This document shows positions 23,119-33,212 of a stretch of 64,000 nt of DNA, in pieces. The notes under the pieces were generated by a model. The model was not told where the DNA came from and did no database searches. It was given only the letters and a program-made list of their open reading frames with translations. This DNA is from Laburnicola sp. R22_1 (lineage: Eukaryota > Ascomycota > Dothideomycetes > Pleosporales > Didymosphaeriaceae): positions 2,098,501 to 2,162,500 of the forward strand of contig JACONQ010000013.1 of NCBI GenBank assembly GCA_014281115.1. The letters run 5' to 3'. The stretch's first letter is position 1; each line of letters begins with the position of its first letter. The position numbers and the translations under genes were made by a program.

Positions 23119-23629
23119 TGGCCTGTAGCATATAGTTGGCACACAACTGATTCGGATTATGTGCTGTCTTCATACGATGGTCGAAGAGGGAGATATTTTC
23201 AAAGATTCTACATTATAGGGATGGTGGGGAGAACACCCTGCGCCTTTAAATATTATCAACGCCGTCTTTTTAGGGCTGCTTCGCGGAGGTCGAGGCGGGA
23301 AGATATCGTCTCCTCGTAGGTTCATTGGTCTGCATAGCCGGGAGTTTGGCTACTTGCCATGGAATGGATTATTGGGCTATATCAATCTACAACTTTTGAA
23401 TATTGAATCGAGCTCGGCTTTCAAATCTGCATTAAGATTCTATAGGTTCCTGCGTTTGCATCTTATTCCCAAATAGGCGAGGAAGGTACTGTACTGTTCT
23501 CAAAATTTTCGACCACGCACTCACTCACTCACTGTACATATCACTAACACGATGCAGTCAGTCACCATATCACCATCTGGAGCATTTACCAGCACCTAGA
23601 GCCCCCTTCGAAAGATACCACCCCCGCCC
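23119..23629. other. convergent 3' region
   Basis: AT-rich gap between LEO1 and the disrupted RtcB-like gene. Contains a short cactcactcact run near 23515-23530. No gene or RNA seen. Confidence 0.5.
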
Positions 23630-25486
23630 TCACTCCCTCCTAACCTTATAACAAGCCCTCGCCCTACACACCCCCACCCTCCTCGCGACCCCCTCCCCCT
23701 CCCCCTCCAAATCTTCTCCTACCCCCTCAACATCCTTATACGCCTCAGGCGCCTCCTCGTGCACCAAATCCCTCTCCTCGCACACGACCCACGTCCCCTG
23801 TCCGGCCCTTGGCTCCAGCAAGCTCTGTTTGTTGTTATTGTTGTACTTTCTGCCCAGCTCAGCGAGCGCTTTAGCGCGGGAGAGGAGGCGGCCTGCGCCG
23901 TGGGCGAGGGAGAGGGCGTTGGTGAGGCCGTGGGAGGTGGAGGGTGGGGGGGGGGAAGAGGGGGGTTACGATGAGGGTTGGGGTGGAGCGGGAGCCGGGG
24001 AGGGGGAGGAGGGGGTGGGGAGTGTGGGTGAGAGGGTAGTGCGTTGGGGTGGCGCCTTTGCGGTGGATGTAGACTGTTGTTTCGGTGGGGGATGGGTTAT
24101 TTTGTGGTCGTGGGGAGGCTGAGGGTGAGGCTGGGGGTAGGCGGCCAGGGGACGCGCTCGACGTTGTTGTGCCATGTGTCGAGGACGCGGCGGGATGACA
24201 GTGCGGCTTTGGCGCGGTGGATGTTGTCGGAGATGGCTGTTGGTGGTGTTGTATCTGGTTCTGGATCTGGTGTGTTGTTGCGGCCGAGGGACCAGGGTGG
24301 TTCGCTGGGTTCGAGGCACGCGAGGAAGCGAAGGGCGACGAGGTCGCGGTTTGCTTTTGCCCAGCGGTAGGCGCGGTTGTGCGCTGCGAGGTAGGTTTGT
24401 GCGTCGTCGGTGTCGGCGCGGAGACTGGTTTGGCCGGTGAAAGTGTATTTTTTGAGGATGTTGGCGCCGTAGCCTCTTGCGCCGGAGTGGACGAGGAGGA
24501 CCTATGTACAATGTTAGCATACATATATGCGGTCCGTGTTTCTGGTAAAAGGAACTCACCACGTCGTCGCGCTCTAGCCCGTTTCCTTCTGCCTCCTCGG
24601 CCAACTCTTCAACAATCTGGATCTCTGCAAAATGGTTCCCCGCTCCTATGGTTCCCAGCGCGGCATCCCATTCACTCCCAGCCGAACAACTACCCTCCTC
24701 ATCTGCAAGCCAAACCTCCCGCTCAACTTGCGAGAGCCACGCGCCCTCCAACCCTCTTAGCTTCTCCGCGACTTTTCTCCCCTTATCTCCCTCGAGCTGG
24801 CTCCTGGACAGACGCGTTCTTGTACCACGCCATACCGCAGCCGATATCGCCCCCCAATGAGAGGCGGATGGATCCATCCCTGCGAGACGAAGACAGCGCC
24901 AATGGGGAACTTGGTGCCGGGATGGAGGTCGGGTTGGCCTACTGCGCGGATGATGCCTGGGAGGGTGTGTGGGGTTGTTTTGAGCTGGGTGAGGGAGAGG
25001 GGGTTGATTGGGGCTTTGGAGGCTAGCACGTGGGCTGGACAGTTTGGGTTTGCTTCTGCTGCTGTTGTTATTGTAACTATTAGTCTCGTGGCTGGCTTCT
25101 TGAGATCCATCCATCCTTGACCTACCATGTCTCCCCGCGTCTGCGTCTTTCTTTACGCCGATGTAGTCTTCCCCTGCGGATACGAGCAGCGTAATGTCAT
25201 TGGTAATGCTGCTCTTCCAATCTGCTTCTGTGAGGAGTTCAGCGCCTGTACTAGCCAGGTATATGCGCGAGGGTTTCTTGAGCCGAAGTTTCGACTGCGC
25301 TGTTTTGAAGACGAGGGCTTGAATTGAGGTTGGTAAGGCGGGGTCTGGGGATGCTGAGGAGGGGATAAGGAGGGGAGCTTTTTGCGACTGCTTTGAATTC
25401 AATGATATGGTGATGCGCGTAGTCAGTATCCTGAGTTGTCCTCGGTTGAGATATAACAGTCGCGGGGACGGACCGTATAGTAGCAA
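23630..25486 (-). pseudogene. RtcB-type RNA ligase, reading frame broken at four places
   Basis: Homologue of the RtcB 3'-phosphate RNA ligase. Family motifs are all present but spread over frames: AVGQPDLHPGTKFPIGAVF, DIGCGMAWY (metal-binding Cys), GTIGAGNHFAEIQIVEE, VLLVHSGARGYG, WHNNVERV, YIHRKGATPT, LPLPGS and NALSLAHGAGR (guanylylated His). Two introns fit: 25156-25099 (GTAAAG...CAAG) and 24559-24502 (GTGAGT...ATAG). Beyond these, four switches remain, each equivalent to one extra base: the C6 run at 24850-24855, near 24815-24821, the T4 run at 24100-24103, and the G10 run at 23946-23955 (plus-strand bases). Otherwise the product is uninterrupted by stops. The region is unusually GC-rich and homopolymer-rich. 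Either the gene is a recent pseudogene or the assembly has insertion errors here. The N-terminal start is uncertain; 25486 is only the first in-frame ATG. Fungi normally splice tRNA with Trl1, so an RtcB homologue is of interest. Confidence 0.8.
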
Positions 25487-25959
25487 GATTGGAATTTGTG
25501 GTAGTACAAAGGTATTTTGGTTGAGAAATAGTACAGCTGGGAACTCGAGTTATACATGTTTTGGAACTTGTTGGTGGGCGTTTGGACATTGAACCTTTGC
25601 TGCGATCGCTCATGTTGACTCATCACTAGGCCATGTGGTTCGTGGTTCGCACTGCCCATGTCCAAAAAAAGCATTTTCTTTTCCTTCATTCATTCAACAA
25701 ATACCGTTCCGCTAAATTCAACAAATCACGAATCAACCATGAACCAACCGTTTCTTACCTATCCTGTACGAGAACGAAGGCACGTAATCGCGCAGCGATG
25801 AAGAGTTATTCAGAAAAGCATTCAATTCAGTGCACGCTAACACATACTACACAAGACAGAAAAGGGATTAAAACAAGACACCTTTCACGAGGTCCAGCGA
25901 GGCACCTGGGCCTTAATCGCCCAGAACGCCATCTTTCCATCCGACACACTGTTGTCAAT
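25487..25959. other. intergenic, no supported gene
   Basis: Lies between the start region of the RtcB-like gene and the stop of homogentisate dioxygenase. Contains open frames that overlap the RtcB 5' end out of frame. If that gene has an upstream exon it would be here, but I could not identify one. Confidence 0.4.
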
Positions 25960-27361
25960 CTACCTTGGGGTAGGCCTCTTGAAATGTGGCTTCAGAGGCA
26001 CCCAGCTTTCTGCATTGTAGCCTTCCTGCACCTTCTGGCACTTCTTCAGTCCCCACTCGGTCACGCCGACCATCAGGCTGCTTTCGAACATAAAAGCCAT
26101 GCTACCTTCACCCACCTTGTGTGGCTGTAACTCTGCATTGGACGCCTTCTCGTGTGTGACAGCGTCCGGGCCGTGCCCTGCCATGACGTTGTGGAGAGAT
26201 GCGCCTGCTGGCTGGAAACCGCCACCGGTTTTGGCGTCGTATTGACCCTGAATCAGACCCATGAATTCCGACATGGTGTTGCGGTGGTACCACGGAGGTC
26301 GGAATGTGTTCTCCGCTACTAACCACCTAGGCGGGAAGATGACAAAGTCTGCCACTGCGGTTCCGGGATGATCGGATTGCGCGGTCAAAACTGTGTATAT
26401 GGAGGGGTCGGGGTGGTCAAATGAGATGCTGCCCATTGTGTTGAAGCGACCGAGGTCGTACTTGTATGGGTAGTAAAGACCGTGCCAGGCTACGACATCG
26501 AACGGAGTGTGCCCCTGTTTGGCAGCGAAGAGGTGGCCGGCGAACTTGCATAGGATGTGCCATTCGGATTCTGTGTCCTCGTCAAAATCGGCAACAGGGG
26601 CCTGGAAATCGCGAGCATTCGCGAGACAGTTGGAGCCAATGGGCCCAAGTTCCGGGAGCTGGAAGTGTCCTTGGTACAGCTCTAGAATATATCCTCGCAC
26701 GGGGCCTTCTGGGAGGGAAACGTGATACTTGATGCCGCGTGGGATCACGCAGATTTCCATTGGTCGCACCAGTAGGCGGCCCATCTCGGTGCGGATGTCT
26801 AGCACACCGTGCTGGAGGACTATGAGGAAGTCTCCGTCGGCAGAGTAGAAGGCCTCTTTTGCATCCATATCTTTTCCTGCTGCGAAGGTGTACATTCCCA
26901 GACCGGTCTTCATGGTGGGATTGCCCGCACCAGCTACCAGATGCAGCGAATGCACCCAGTCGACCGTCTCGTCGAGGTCGAAGGGGTCCCACCGCAGCTG
27001 GTTCGGGATGAAGTGGATCTTCTCGTATGGCTTGCTCTCGGGGTTGGTGTTGTACGTCGAGGACTCGCGGGGCTCGAAGTTGCTGTGTCCGCAGGAGGGT
27101 AGGACGCGGTACAGCCATGTCTGCTGGTTCTCGTGGCGCGGCGCAGTGAAGGCGGTCCCGGACAGCTTCTCGGCGTAGAGTCCATAGGGCGGCTTCTGGG
27201 GCGAGTTCTCGCCAACGGGGAGCGCACCCGCTACGGCCTCTGACCTGTGTGCGTGTCAGTGCAATGGGACGCGTCTGTGGCAGCTGTACGCACTCATGGT
27301 AGGAGTTGAAGCCATTCATGTACCGATACTTTTCTTTGTGGGCGAACTGTGTGGACGGCAT
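25960..27361 (-). CDS. hmgA: homogentisate 1,2-dioxygenase
   Basis: Fe(II) ring-cleaving enzyme converting homogentisate to maleylacetoacetate in phenylalanine/tyrosine degradation; predicted 450 residues. Two exons on the minus strand: 27361-27294 and 27244-25960, 49-nt intron (GTGCGT...ACAG). The start gives [18 protein letters not shown], the usual fungal N-terminus, and splicing restores [20 protein letters not shown]. The metal-ligand region reads [16 protein letters not shown] (His and Glu) and [13 protein letters not shown] (second His), with [14 protein letters not shown] earlier. No disruption is seen. It is divergent from fumarylacetoacetase with 448 bp between start codons, the same arrangement known from Aspergillus. 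Confidence 0.97.
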
Positions 27362-27809
27362 GGTGAGTGTCGGTGTCGGTGTAGTCGGGGTTGAAGAACT
27401 CTGCGAGGTTGCGCGTGGTCAAGGGCACTTCGCTCTTGGGCAGCGTCTTCTGGCGGCGGTCGGCGCGTGTTTTAAGCTTGCGCAGCGACGGCGGCCTGGT
27501 CCTGGGATGCAGTGGGGTATTGGGGCCGTCGTAAGACTCGGCCGACGGTGCGGCCATGGCGGGACGCGGCAATGGGCGGCTTGTGGAACTGGGAGATGAG
27601 GTCGCGATGCATGCAGTGTGTGCTGTGTGCGCCCCAGTGCGGAACGCTTCCGGGTGCAGGTCCCGTCCGGCGGCCCCGCGCATATCCCCCGCCTTCCACC
27701 AGTGTTCCGCCACCAGCCGCCGCTGTCGGCCTGTCGTGCCAGGCGTCATGTCGTGCACTTACAAGAGGCAGTTCCCGAGAGGCAATTCCAAGCTTGTCTC
27801 ATCCTCGCC
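27362..27809. promoter_or_regulatory. bidirectional hmgA/fahA promoter
   Basis: These 448 bp hold both promoters of the divergent pathway genes, which argues for shared control. In Aspergillus these genes are induced by phenylacetate, Phe or Tyr; whether that holds here is inference. No factor-binding site is assigned. Confidence 0.7.
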
Positions 27810-29160
27810 ATGCCTGCCCTCCGCTCCTGGTTCAGCATTCCCCGCGGCTCGCACTTTTCGCTCGCCAACATCCCCTTCGGCATCATCTCGACAGCCTCGT
27901 CCAAGTCGCCGCGCGTCGCAGTCGCCATTGGAGACCATGCCCTGGACCTAGAAGCCTTTGCCGCAAACAATGGCTTCTCTGCCCTCTCCGCCATCCACCC
28001 ACACCAGGCCGTCTTCTCCGAGCCCTCGCTGAACGCGTTTGCTGCCCTGGGCCGGCCAATCCACTCCGTCGTGCGCAAGTACATCCAGAGCGTGTTTGCT
28101 GAAGACTCGCCCTATCCAGACGCGCTGAAGAACAACGCTTCGCTGCAAAAGCAGGCGCTGTTTCCGCTCGGGGACGTCCAGTGCCACTTGCCCTTCAAGA
28201 TTGGTGACTACACAGACTTCTTCGTGGGCATGAACCATGCCTACAACTGCGGCGTCATGTTCCGTGGAGCGGCGAACGCTCTGAATCCAAACTACAAGCA
28301 CCTTCCCGTCGGCTACCACGGCCGTGCCTCCTCCATAGTGACATCCGGCACGCCGATCCGCCGACCGCACGGTCAATTCCTCGAGAACCCGGCAGCGGAG
28401 GAGAAGGTGCCCGTGTACAAGCAAATAAAGAAGCTGGACTATGAGTTGGAGCTGGGGGCATTCGTGTGCAAATCGAACAATATGGGCGAGCCCGTGCCGA
28501 TTGGCGAAGCAGAGGACAACTTGTTTGGTCTAGTCATGTTGAATGACTGGTCAGCAAGAGACGTGCAATCTTGGGAATACGTCCCGTTGGGTCCCTTCAA
28601 TGCGAAGAACTTTGGCTCCAGTATCAGCACCTGGGTAGTGCTGGTGGATGCCCTTGAGCCTTTCAAGGTCAAGGGGCTTGAGAATGACAAGGAGGTGCTG
28701 CCATATCTCAGGCAGAAGGACGACAAGACTGTCTACGACATTCGACTGCAGGTCGATTTGAAGAGTATGCACATCGCACCTTCTCTGGTTGGTGCTTGAT
28801 TAACTAGTACCAGCGAAATCGGGCAATTCGTCTACCATCGCCAACTCCAACGGCCGGTACATCCTGTGGTCCTTTCCCCAGATGATAGCGCATCATACGT
28901 CTACCGGCTGTAATCTACAACCAGGCGACTTGCTAGGCTCAGGGACAATAAGCGGTGCCTCGCCAGAAGAGCATGGCTGCTTGCTTGAGCGGACCGAGGG
29001 TGGCAAAAAGCCTGTCAAGGTTGGTGATGAAGAGCGGACATTTCTCCAGGACGGTGATGAGGTCACCTTCACTGGCGTCTGCGGGTCTGATGAAGAGGCT
29101 CTCGTGGGTTTTGGCCAGTGTACGGGCCGGATAGAGCCAGCGCTGAATCTCGGGTACTGA
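27810..29160 (+). CDS. fahA: fumarylacetoacetase
   Basis: Last enzyme of tyrosine catabolism, hydrolysing fumarylacetoacetate to fumarate and acetoacetate; predicted 433 residues. Exons 27810-28764 and 28814-29160 with a 49-nt intron (GTATGC...CCAG, phase 1). The ATG at 27810 gives MPALRSWFSIPRGSHFSLAN, the conserved N-terminal domain start; an in-frame opening upstream is ignored. Active-site landmarks: FKIGDYTDFFVGMNHAYNCG (metal Asp and catalytic His), DYELELGAFV (metal Glu pair), NDWSARDVQSWEY (metal Asp), and GSGTISGASPEEHGCLLE near the C-terminus. No maleylacetoacetate isomerase gene is visible beside it, unlike the three-gene cluster in Aspergillus. Confidence 0.97.
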
Positions 29161-29878
29161 TTCGGATTCTGAGCATTGTTCAGTTCATTATGAGACTGCG
29201 CAAACCTGGCAATACTGGTAGGTACCCGACGTTTACAGAACATGTGTGCAAGCAGATCATGCCCGCATCATGGCCGTAAAAAGTTGTGAGAGACAAAATA
29301 TATTGTATTCTGGTGCATAATAATACACAGTACCAAGTCTACTTCTCCACGATACCAAGAATTACTCACTTGCATTTAACAACTCTTGATACTTTTACCT
29401 TTCTTGCATGAGGTAGAAAGCGGGGCTCTTGTTCAGGCCAAAAATACCTGAATACATTCCTGGCTATCACTCCGACGCGGCAATAAATCACTACTTCTAC
29501 GAATAATATTCGAAGCTACGCAATCTTCTACAACACTTACTGCTATGGCTAGTTCTTCTTCATAAACGTGCAGGTACAAAGGACTAAAAAGCTTCAGCGG
29601 CACAATTCCGCCCTAGCTCTATTACAACAACTTCGCCGCCTTTTGCTGCCGAGACGCAGCGGGGCATACCCCGTCAGCTTCCGAGACCCTGGTCCTAGCT
29701 CAGCAGGATTGAGGCTACAATGCGCCTGAATCAGGTGGGAGGAGGATATTGCGCCATGCAGAGGCGCCTGAGACTACCTGGGCTGCGTCGGAGCGGCTGT
29801 TTATAAGATGGAGACGTTCTTGTGGATATACTATCAACTTCTTTTCTTCTGCTCTTCCTCGGCGAACTGTTAAAAATC
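29161..29878. other. AT-rich intergenic region upstream of the P450
   Basis: AT-rich between about 29280 and 29600, then GC-richer towards the P450 start. In-frame GTG-initiated extension from 29822 is not supported as a start. The last ~100 bases are the likely P450 promoter. Confidence 0.45.
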
Positions 29879-31550
29879 ATGACTAGTCCTATCATCGTTG
29901 CGGCTGCGGCTGTCATAACGTACTTTGCGTACCGTCTGCTATATGCCACCGATACACCGCATATCAAGGGCCTCCCGGAAGTGAGAGGACTACCCCTCTT
30001 CGGCAGTTTACTTGAGCTTGGAGACAATCACGCCAAGGTTGCGCAAGGATGGGTGAAGAAGTATGGACCAGTATTCCAAGTACGGATGGGGAACCGCGTA
30101 AGTCCTCCTGCCCCTCCTCCACATCCCCTGCTGGACAACGAAATACTGAGCCTCGACACAGAGAATCGTCTTCGCGAACACATTCGAGTCGGTCCGCCAC
30201 CTATGGATCACGAATCAATCGGCATTGATATCTCGGCCGACACTCCACACCTTCCACACCGTCGTCTCATCGTCTCAAGGTTTCACAATCGGCACCTCCC
30301 CATGGGACGAGTCCTGCAAAGCCCGCCGCAAAGCCGCGGCCACAGCGCTCAATCGGCCCGCTGTACAATCGTACATGCCCCACATCGACCTTGAATCCAC
30401 TGTCAGCATCAAAGAGCTGCTGCACGACTCCAAAGACGGCCGAGTCGACCTCGATCCGCGCGCGTACTGGCAGCGGTACGCGCTCAACACGTCCCTCACG
30501 CTGAACTACGGGTACAGGATCGACGGGGACAAGGACGATGCGTTGTTGCACGAAATTACTGATGTAGAGAGGGGCATCAGTAATTTTCGGAGCACGAGTA
30601 ATAATTGGCAGGACTACGTACCTTTACTACGACTGCTACCGAGCCAAAGTAATGAGGCTACCAAGTTCAGAAAGAGGAGGGATGTTTACATGGATCGTTT
30701 GCTGGAAGGCTTGAAAGACCGAATTGCGAAGGGAACGGACAAGCCGTGTATCTCTGGGAACATTATCAAAGACCCCGAAGCCAAGTTGAATGATGGTTTG
30801 TATCCTGACTGCTCGTTAGCAAGATCCCAACACTGACACCAACCCACAGCGGAACTCAAATCGATATGCCTAACCATGGTCTCTGCCGGCCTCGATACCG
30901 TTCCTGGGAATCTTATAATGGGAATCGGGTACCTGGCCTCCCCAGCCGGACAAGCCATCCAAGCGCGAGCCTACCAAGAAATCACAAAAGTCTACCCCAA
31001 CGGCGACGCCTGGGAGCGCTGCCTCCACGAAGAAAAAATCCCCTACCTCACCGCGCTCTACAAAGAGATCCTGCGCTACTGGTCTGTCATCCCCATCTGC
31101 CTCCCCCGCGTCAGCATAAAGCCCATCACCTGGAACAACGTCGTCATCCCCGCGGGCACAACCTTCTACATGAACGCCTACGCCGCCGACTACGACGCCA
31201 CGCACTTCCAGGACCCGCACACGTTCGACCCGGAACGCTACCTGGATGTGCCCGACGGGTCGGGGACGCCGCACTACGGCTATGGCGCTGGCAGCCGCAT
31301 GTGCGTGGGCTCGCATCTTGCGAACCGGGAGCTGTATACGGCGTTTGTGCGGTTGATTAGTGCGTTTGTGTTTGAGGCGCCGAGGGATGCGCGGGATGCG
31401 CCCGTCTTGGACTGCTTGGAGGCGAATGCGCTGCCGACGAGTTTGACTATGGAGCCTAAGTATTTCAAGGTCGGGTTTAAGCCGAGGGATAGGGCGCAGT
31501 TGGAGAAGTGGATACGGGAGAGTGAAGAGCGGACGAGGGATTTGATGTAG
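29879..31550 (+). CDS. cytochrome P450, CYP504-like (phenylacetate hydroxylase family)
   Basis: Predicted 517-residue microsomal P450 from exons 29879-30097, 30162-30795 and 30850-31550 (introns 64 and 54 nt). An N-terminal anchor (about 3-22, SPIIVAAAAVITYFAYRLLY) precedes the Pro-rich hinge. Domain landmarks: I-helix SAGLDTVPGN, K-helix YKEILRYW (ExxR), FDPERYL, and heme loop YGYGAGSRMCVGSHLANREL with the proximal Cys. The segments TIGTSPWDESCKARRKAAAT and FRSTSNNWQDYVPLLRL are characteristic of CYP504 enzymes, which hydroxylate phenylacetate or 3-hydroxyphenylacetate (PhacA/PhacB in Aspergillus nidulans). The PhacB reaction yields homogentisate, the substrate of the neighbouring hmgA/fahA products, so clustering fits function. 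Which of the two hydroxylations it performs is not decidable from sequence alone. Confidence 0.9.
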
Positions 31551-33210
31551 ATTGTTGAGTTGGGTCATGTTTCATGATGGAGGGCTGGGTTGGTTAGGAG
31601 TAAGGTCAAAATGTCTGGGTTTTCCTTAGCATTGCATCAATAATGAAGGTTTATGTCTGATGAATAGGCAGAAGGTTCTGGCTTGGCACAACATGTATAA
31701 CATGTATAACATGTATGTGCAGCATGCAGTCATGGCTAAAAGACATTGTTTTGCGCACAAAAAGCATGTCTGCACCTTACGGCGAAACCCGCGTAGCCGA
31801 AGTGTATCTCCGTGGCGTAAAGGGCTCTACGCCTCTTCTTATTGCGAGATGTTATTAGTAGTAACTTTAGATAGGTCGGAATTCATACCAGAGTCTATGC
31901 CCTTCACTATATTGACATCCTCACACCCTACGATAGGTTGGTCGATTAAGATGTCGCGGAGTATACCAAAGCGATGATCGAGCGTCGTTCCGCGCGTGCT
32001 GTCCATTCTTTTTTAAGTCTGCTTAACCTCTAATTTCACAGCCCCATAAAACCAGAGAGCCAGTAGCAGGATAGTGTAAATCTCATCAGATAGGCTAACT
32101 AACAGGCCCTAGTGTGCCTTTACATATTTAAATAGCTTGTTTTCCTTATATGCTAATCAAAGAGGGACCATATATGTGAACTATGCCATAGAAGCGTGTT
32201 GATAGTTATTACAGAAATAATACATGCCTTTAATGCGGTAGTGACGAGTAACTTAGCAATAAGAGCTACTGCTTTTTCTTCGCTGTGGTCCTAATTGTGT
32301 ACGATAGTTGCTTTATTACACGTATTCACCAAACGCTATGTAGGGAAGAAGGAGTATATAGTCCACGCAATTGCTAAAATAGCTATGCGTTAAGGATGGT
32401 AGGGGGACGCTTGTTAGTAGTTCCTAATGTCTTTCTGGTCAAAGGGGAGCTTTGTAGCTGTCCATACTTTATGTGGTGTTAATTTAATCTACCCAGGAGT
32501 AGGACGACAAAGGCTTTCATCTCAAATAGCATGACAAAAAAAGCAGAGCCCCCTGCTTAGTACACAAAAAGAGCGTAAAAAGGTGAGCCCATACTTTATA
32601 GTGCGGCGGCATACCAGGATGTGGCTGGTGTAATAACACCCCAATTGCGGCGTACCAACGTGCAACAGTAAATCTCCAACCTTTAACCTTTTTTAAGTTG
32701 TACTCGCTGCCCAAGAGGGGGGCAGGGGTGTGTCCAAAACAGTGGAGACTAGGAAACATCATGTTAGCGAACAAAGACAAGACTTAGTGTTAACTTACAA
32801 CTAGACATCCCTTTTCTGTAGTAAGTCTAACTCCACACGCAAGTGATGTCTCCAGTACAATGTTATTAAGTTCTTAGAGATATTGCTGCGTGTATACGAT
32901 CTTGTTTAAGGGAGCAACCTCGGTGACCTAGTCTTAGATTGCGTCTGCGACCTGCTGTACCAAACCTCGCTCCGCGCTACGGCCTGTCGAAGTAGCCCCC
33001 GTACGGAGGACCCATCCGTCAAGTATCCCCCAAACCTTAACAGGTGCTGCGTCTCTATCGCCATCGCCATCATATACTACAATACTCTCGTTTTGTTCTG
33101 TAGGAGCAGGGTCGTAAGTACATAGAGTGTCTTATTTGTATAGAGAGTGTTCGTGTTAAGCAACAAGGTAGATATCAATGCGCGCGATTCAGCGTTTTCG
33201 GAAAGGAAAG
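31551..33210. other. AT-rich, gene-poor flank of transposon island
   Basis: From about 31600 the composition becomes AT-rich with many stop codons in all frames. Only small open frames exist. It contains one copy of a dispersed repeat (31628-31777) and otherwise appears to be decayed non-coding or transposon-derived DNA. Confidence 0.6.
31628..31777 (+). repeat. dispersed repeat, copy A (matches 39128-39245)
   Basis: Shares agcattgcatc, the ATGAAGGTTT block, AGGCAGAA, and a terminal GCACAAAAAGCATG segment with 39128-39245. The copies encode related peptides (around HCI-x-x-EG-x-CL and RQK-x-LA-x-HN), suggesting remnants of one mobile ORF. Copy A carries an insertion made of three ACATGTATA-like units (about 31689-31712). 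Confidence 0.7.
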
Positions 33211-33212
33211 TA

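Noticed and set aside
25146..25155. A fifth frameshift in the RtcB-like gene
   Set aside because: An ordinary 58-nt intron (25156-25099) explains the frame change and yields a sensible YIG-KKPATRL junction.
23966..25486. One 506-codon open frame on the minus strand taken as a single protein
   Set aside because: Only its beginning and the NHFAEIQIVEE part look like RtcB; the rest of the family motifs lie in other frames, so the long frame is partly accidental in GC-rich DNA.
27618..27809. N-terminal extension of fumarylacetoacetase
   Set aside because: The frame is open but has no ATG start fitting the family; MPALRSWFSIPRGSHF at 27810 is the conserved beginning.
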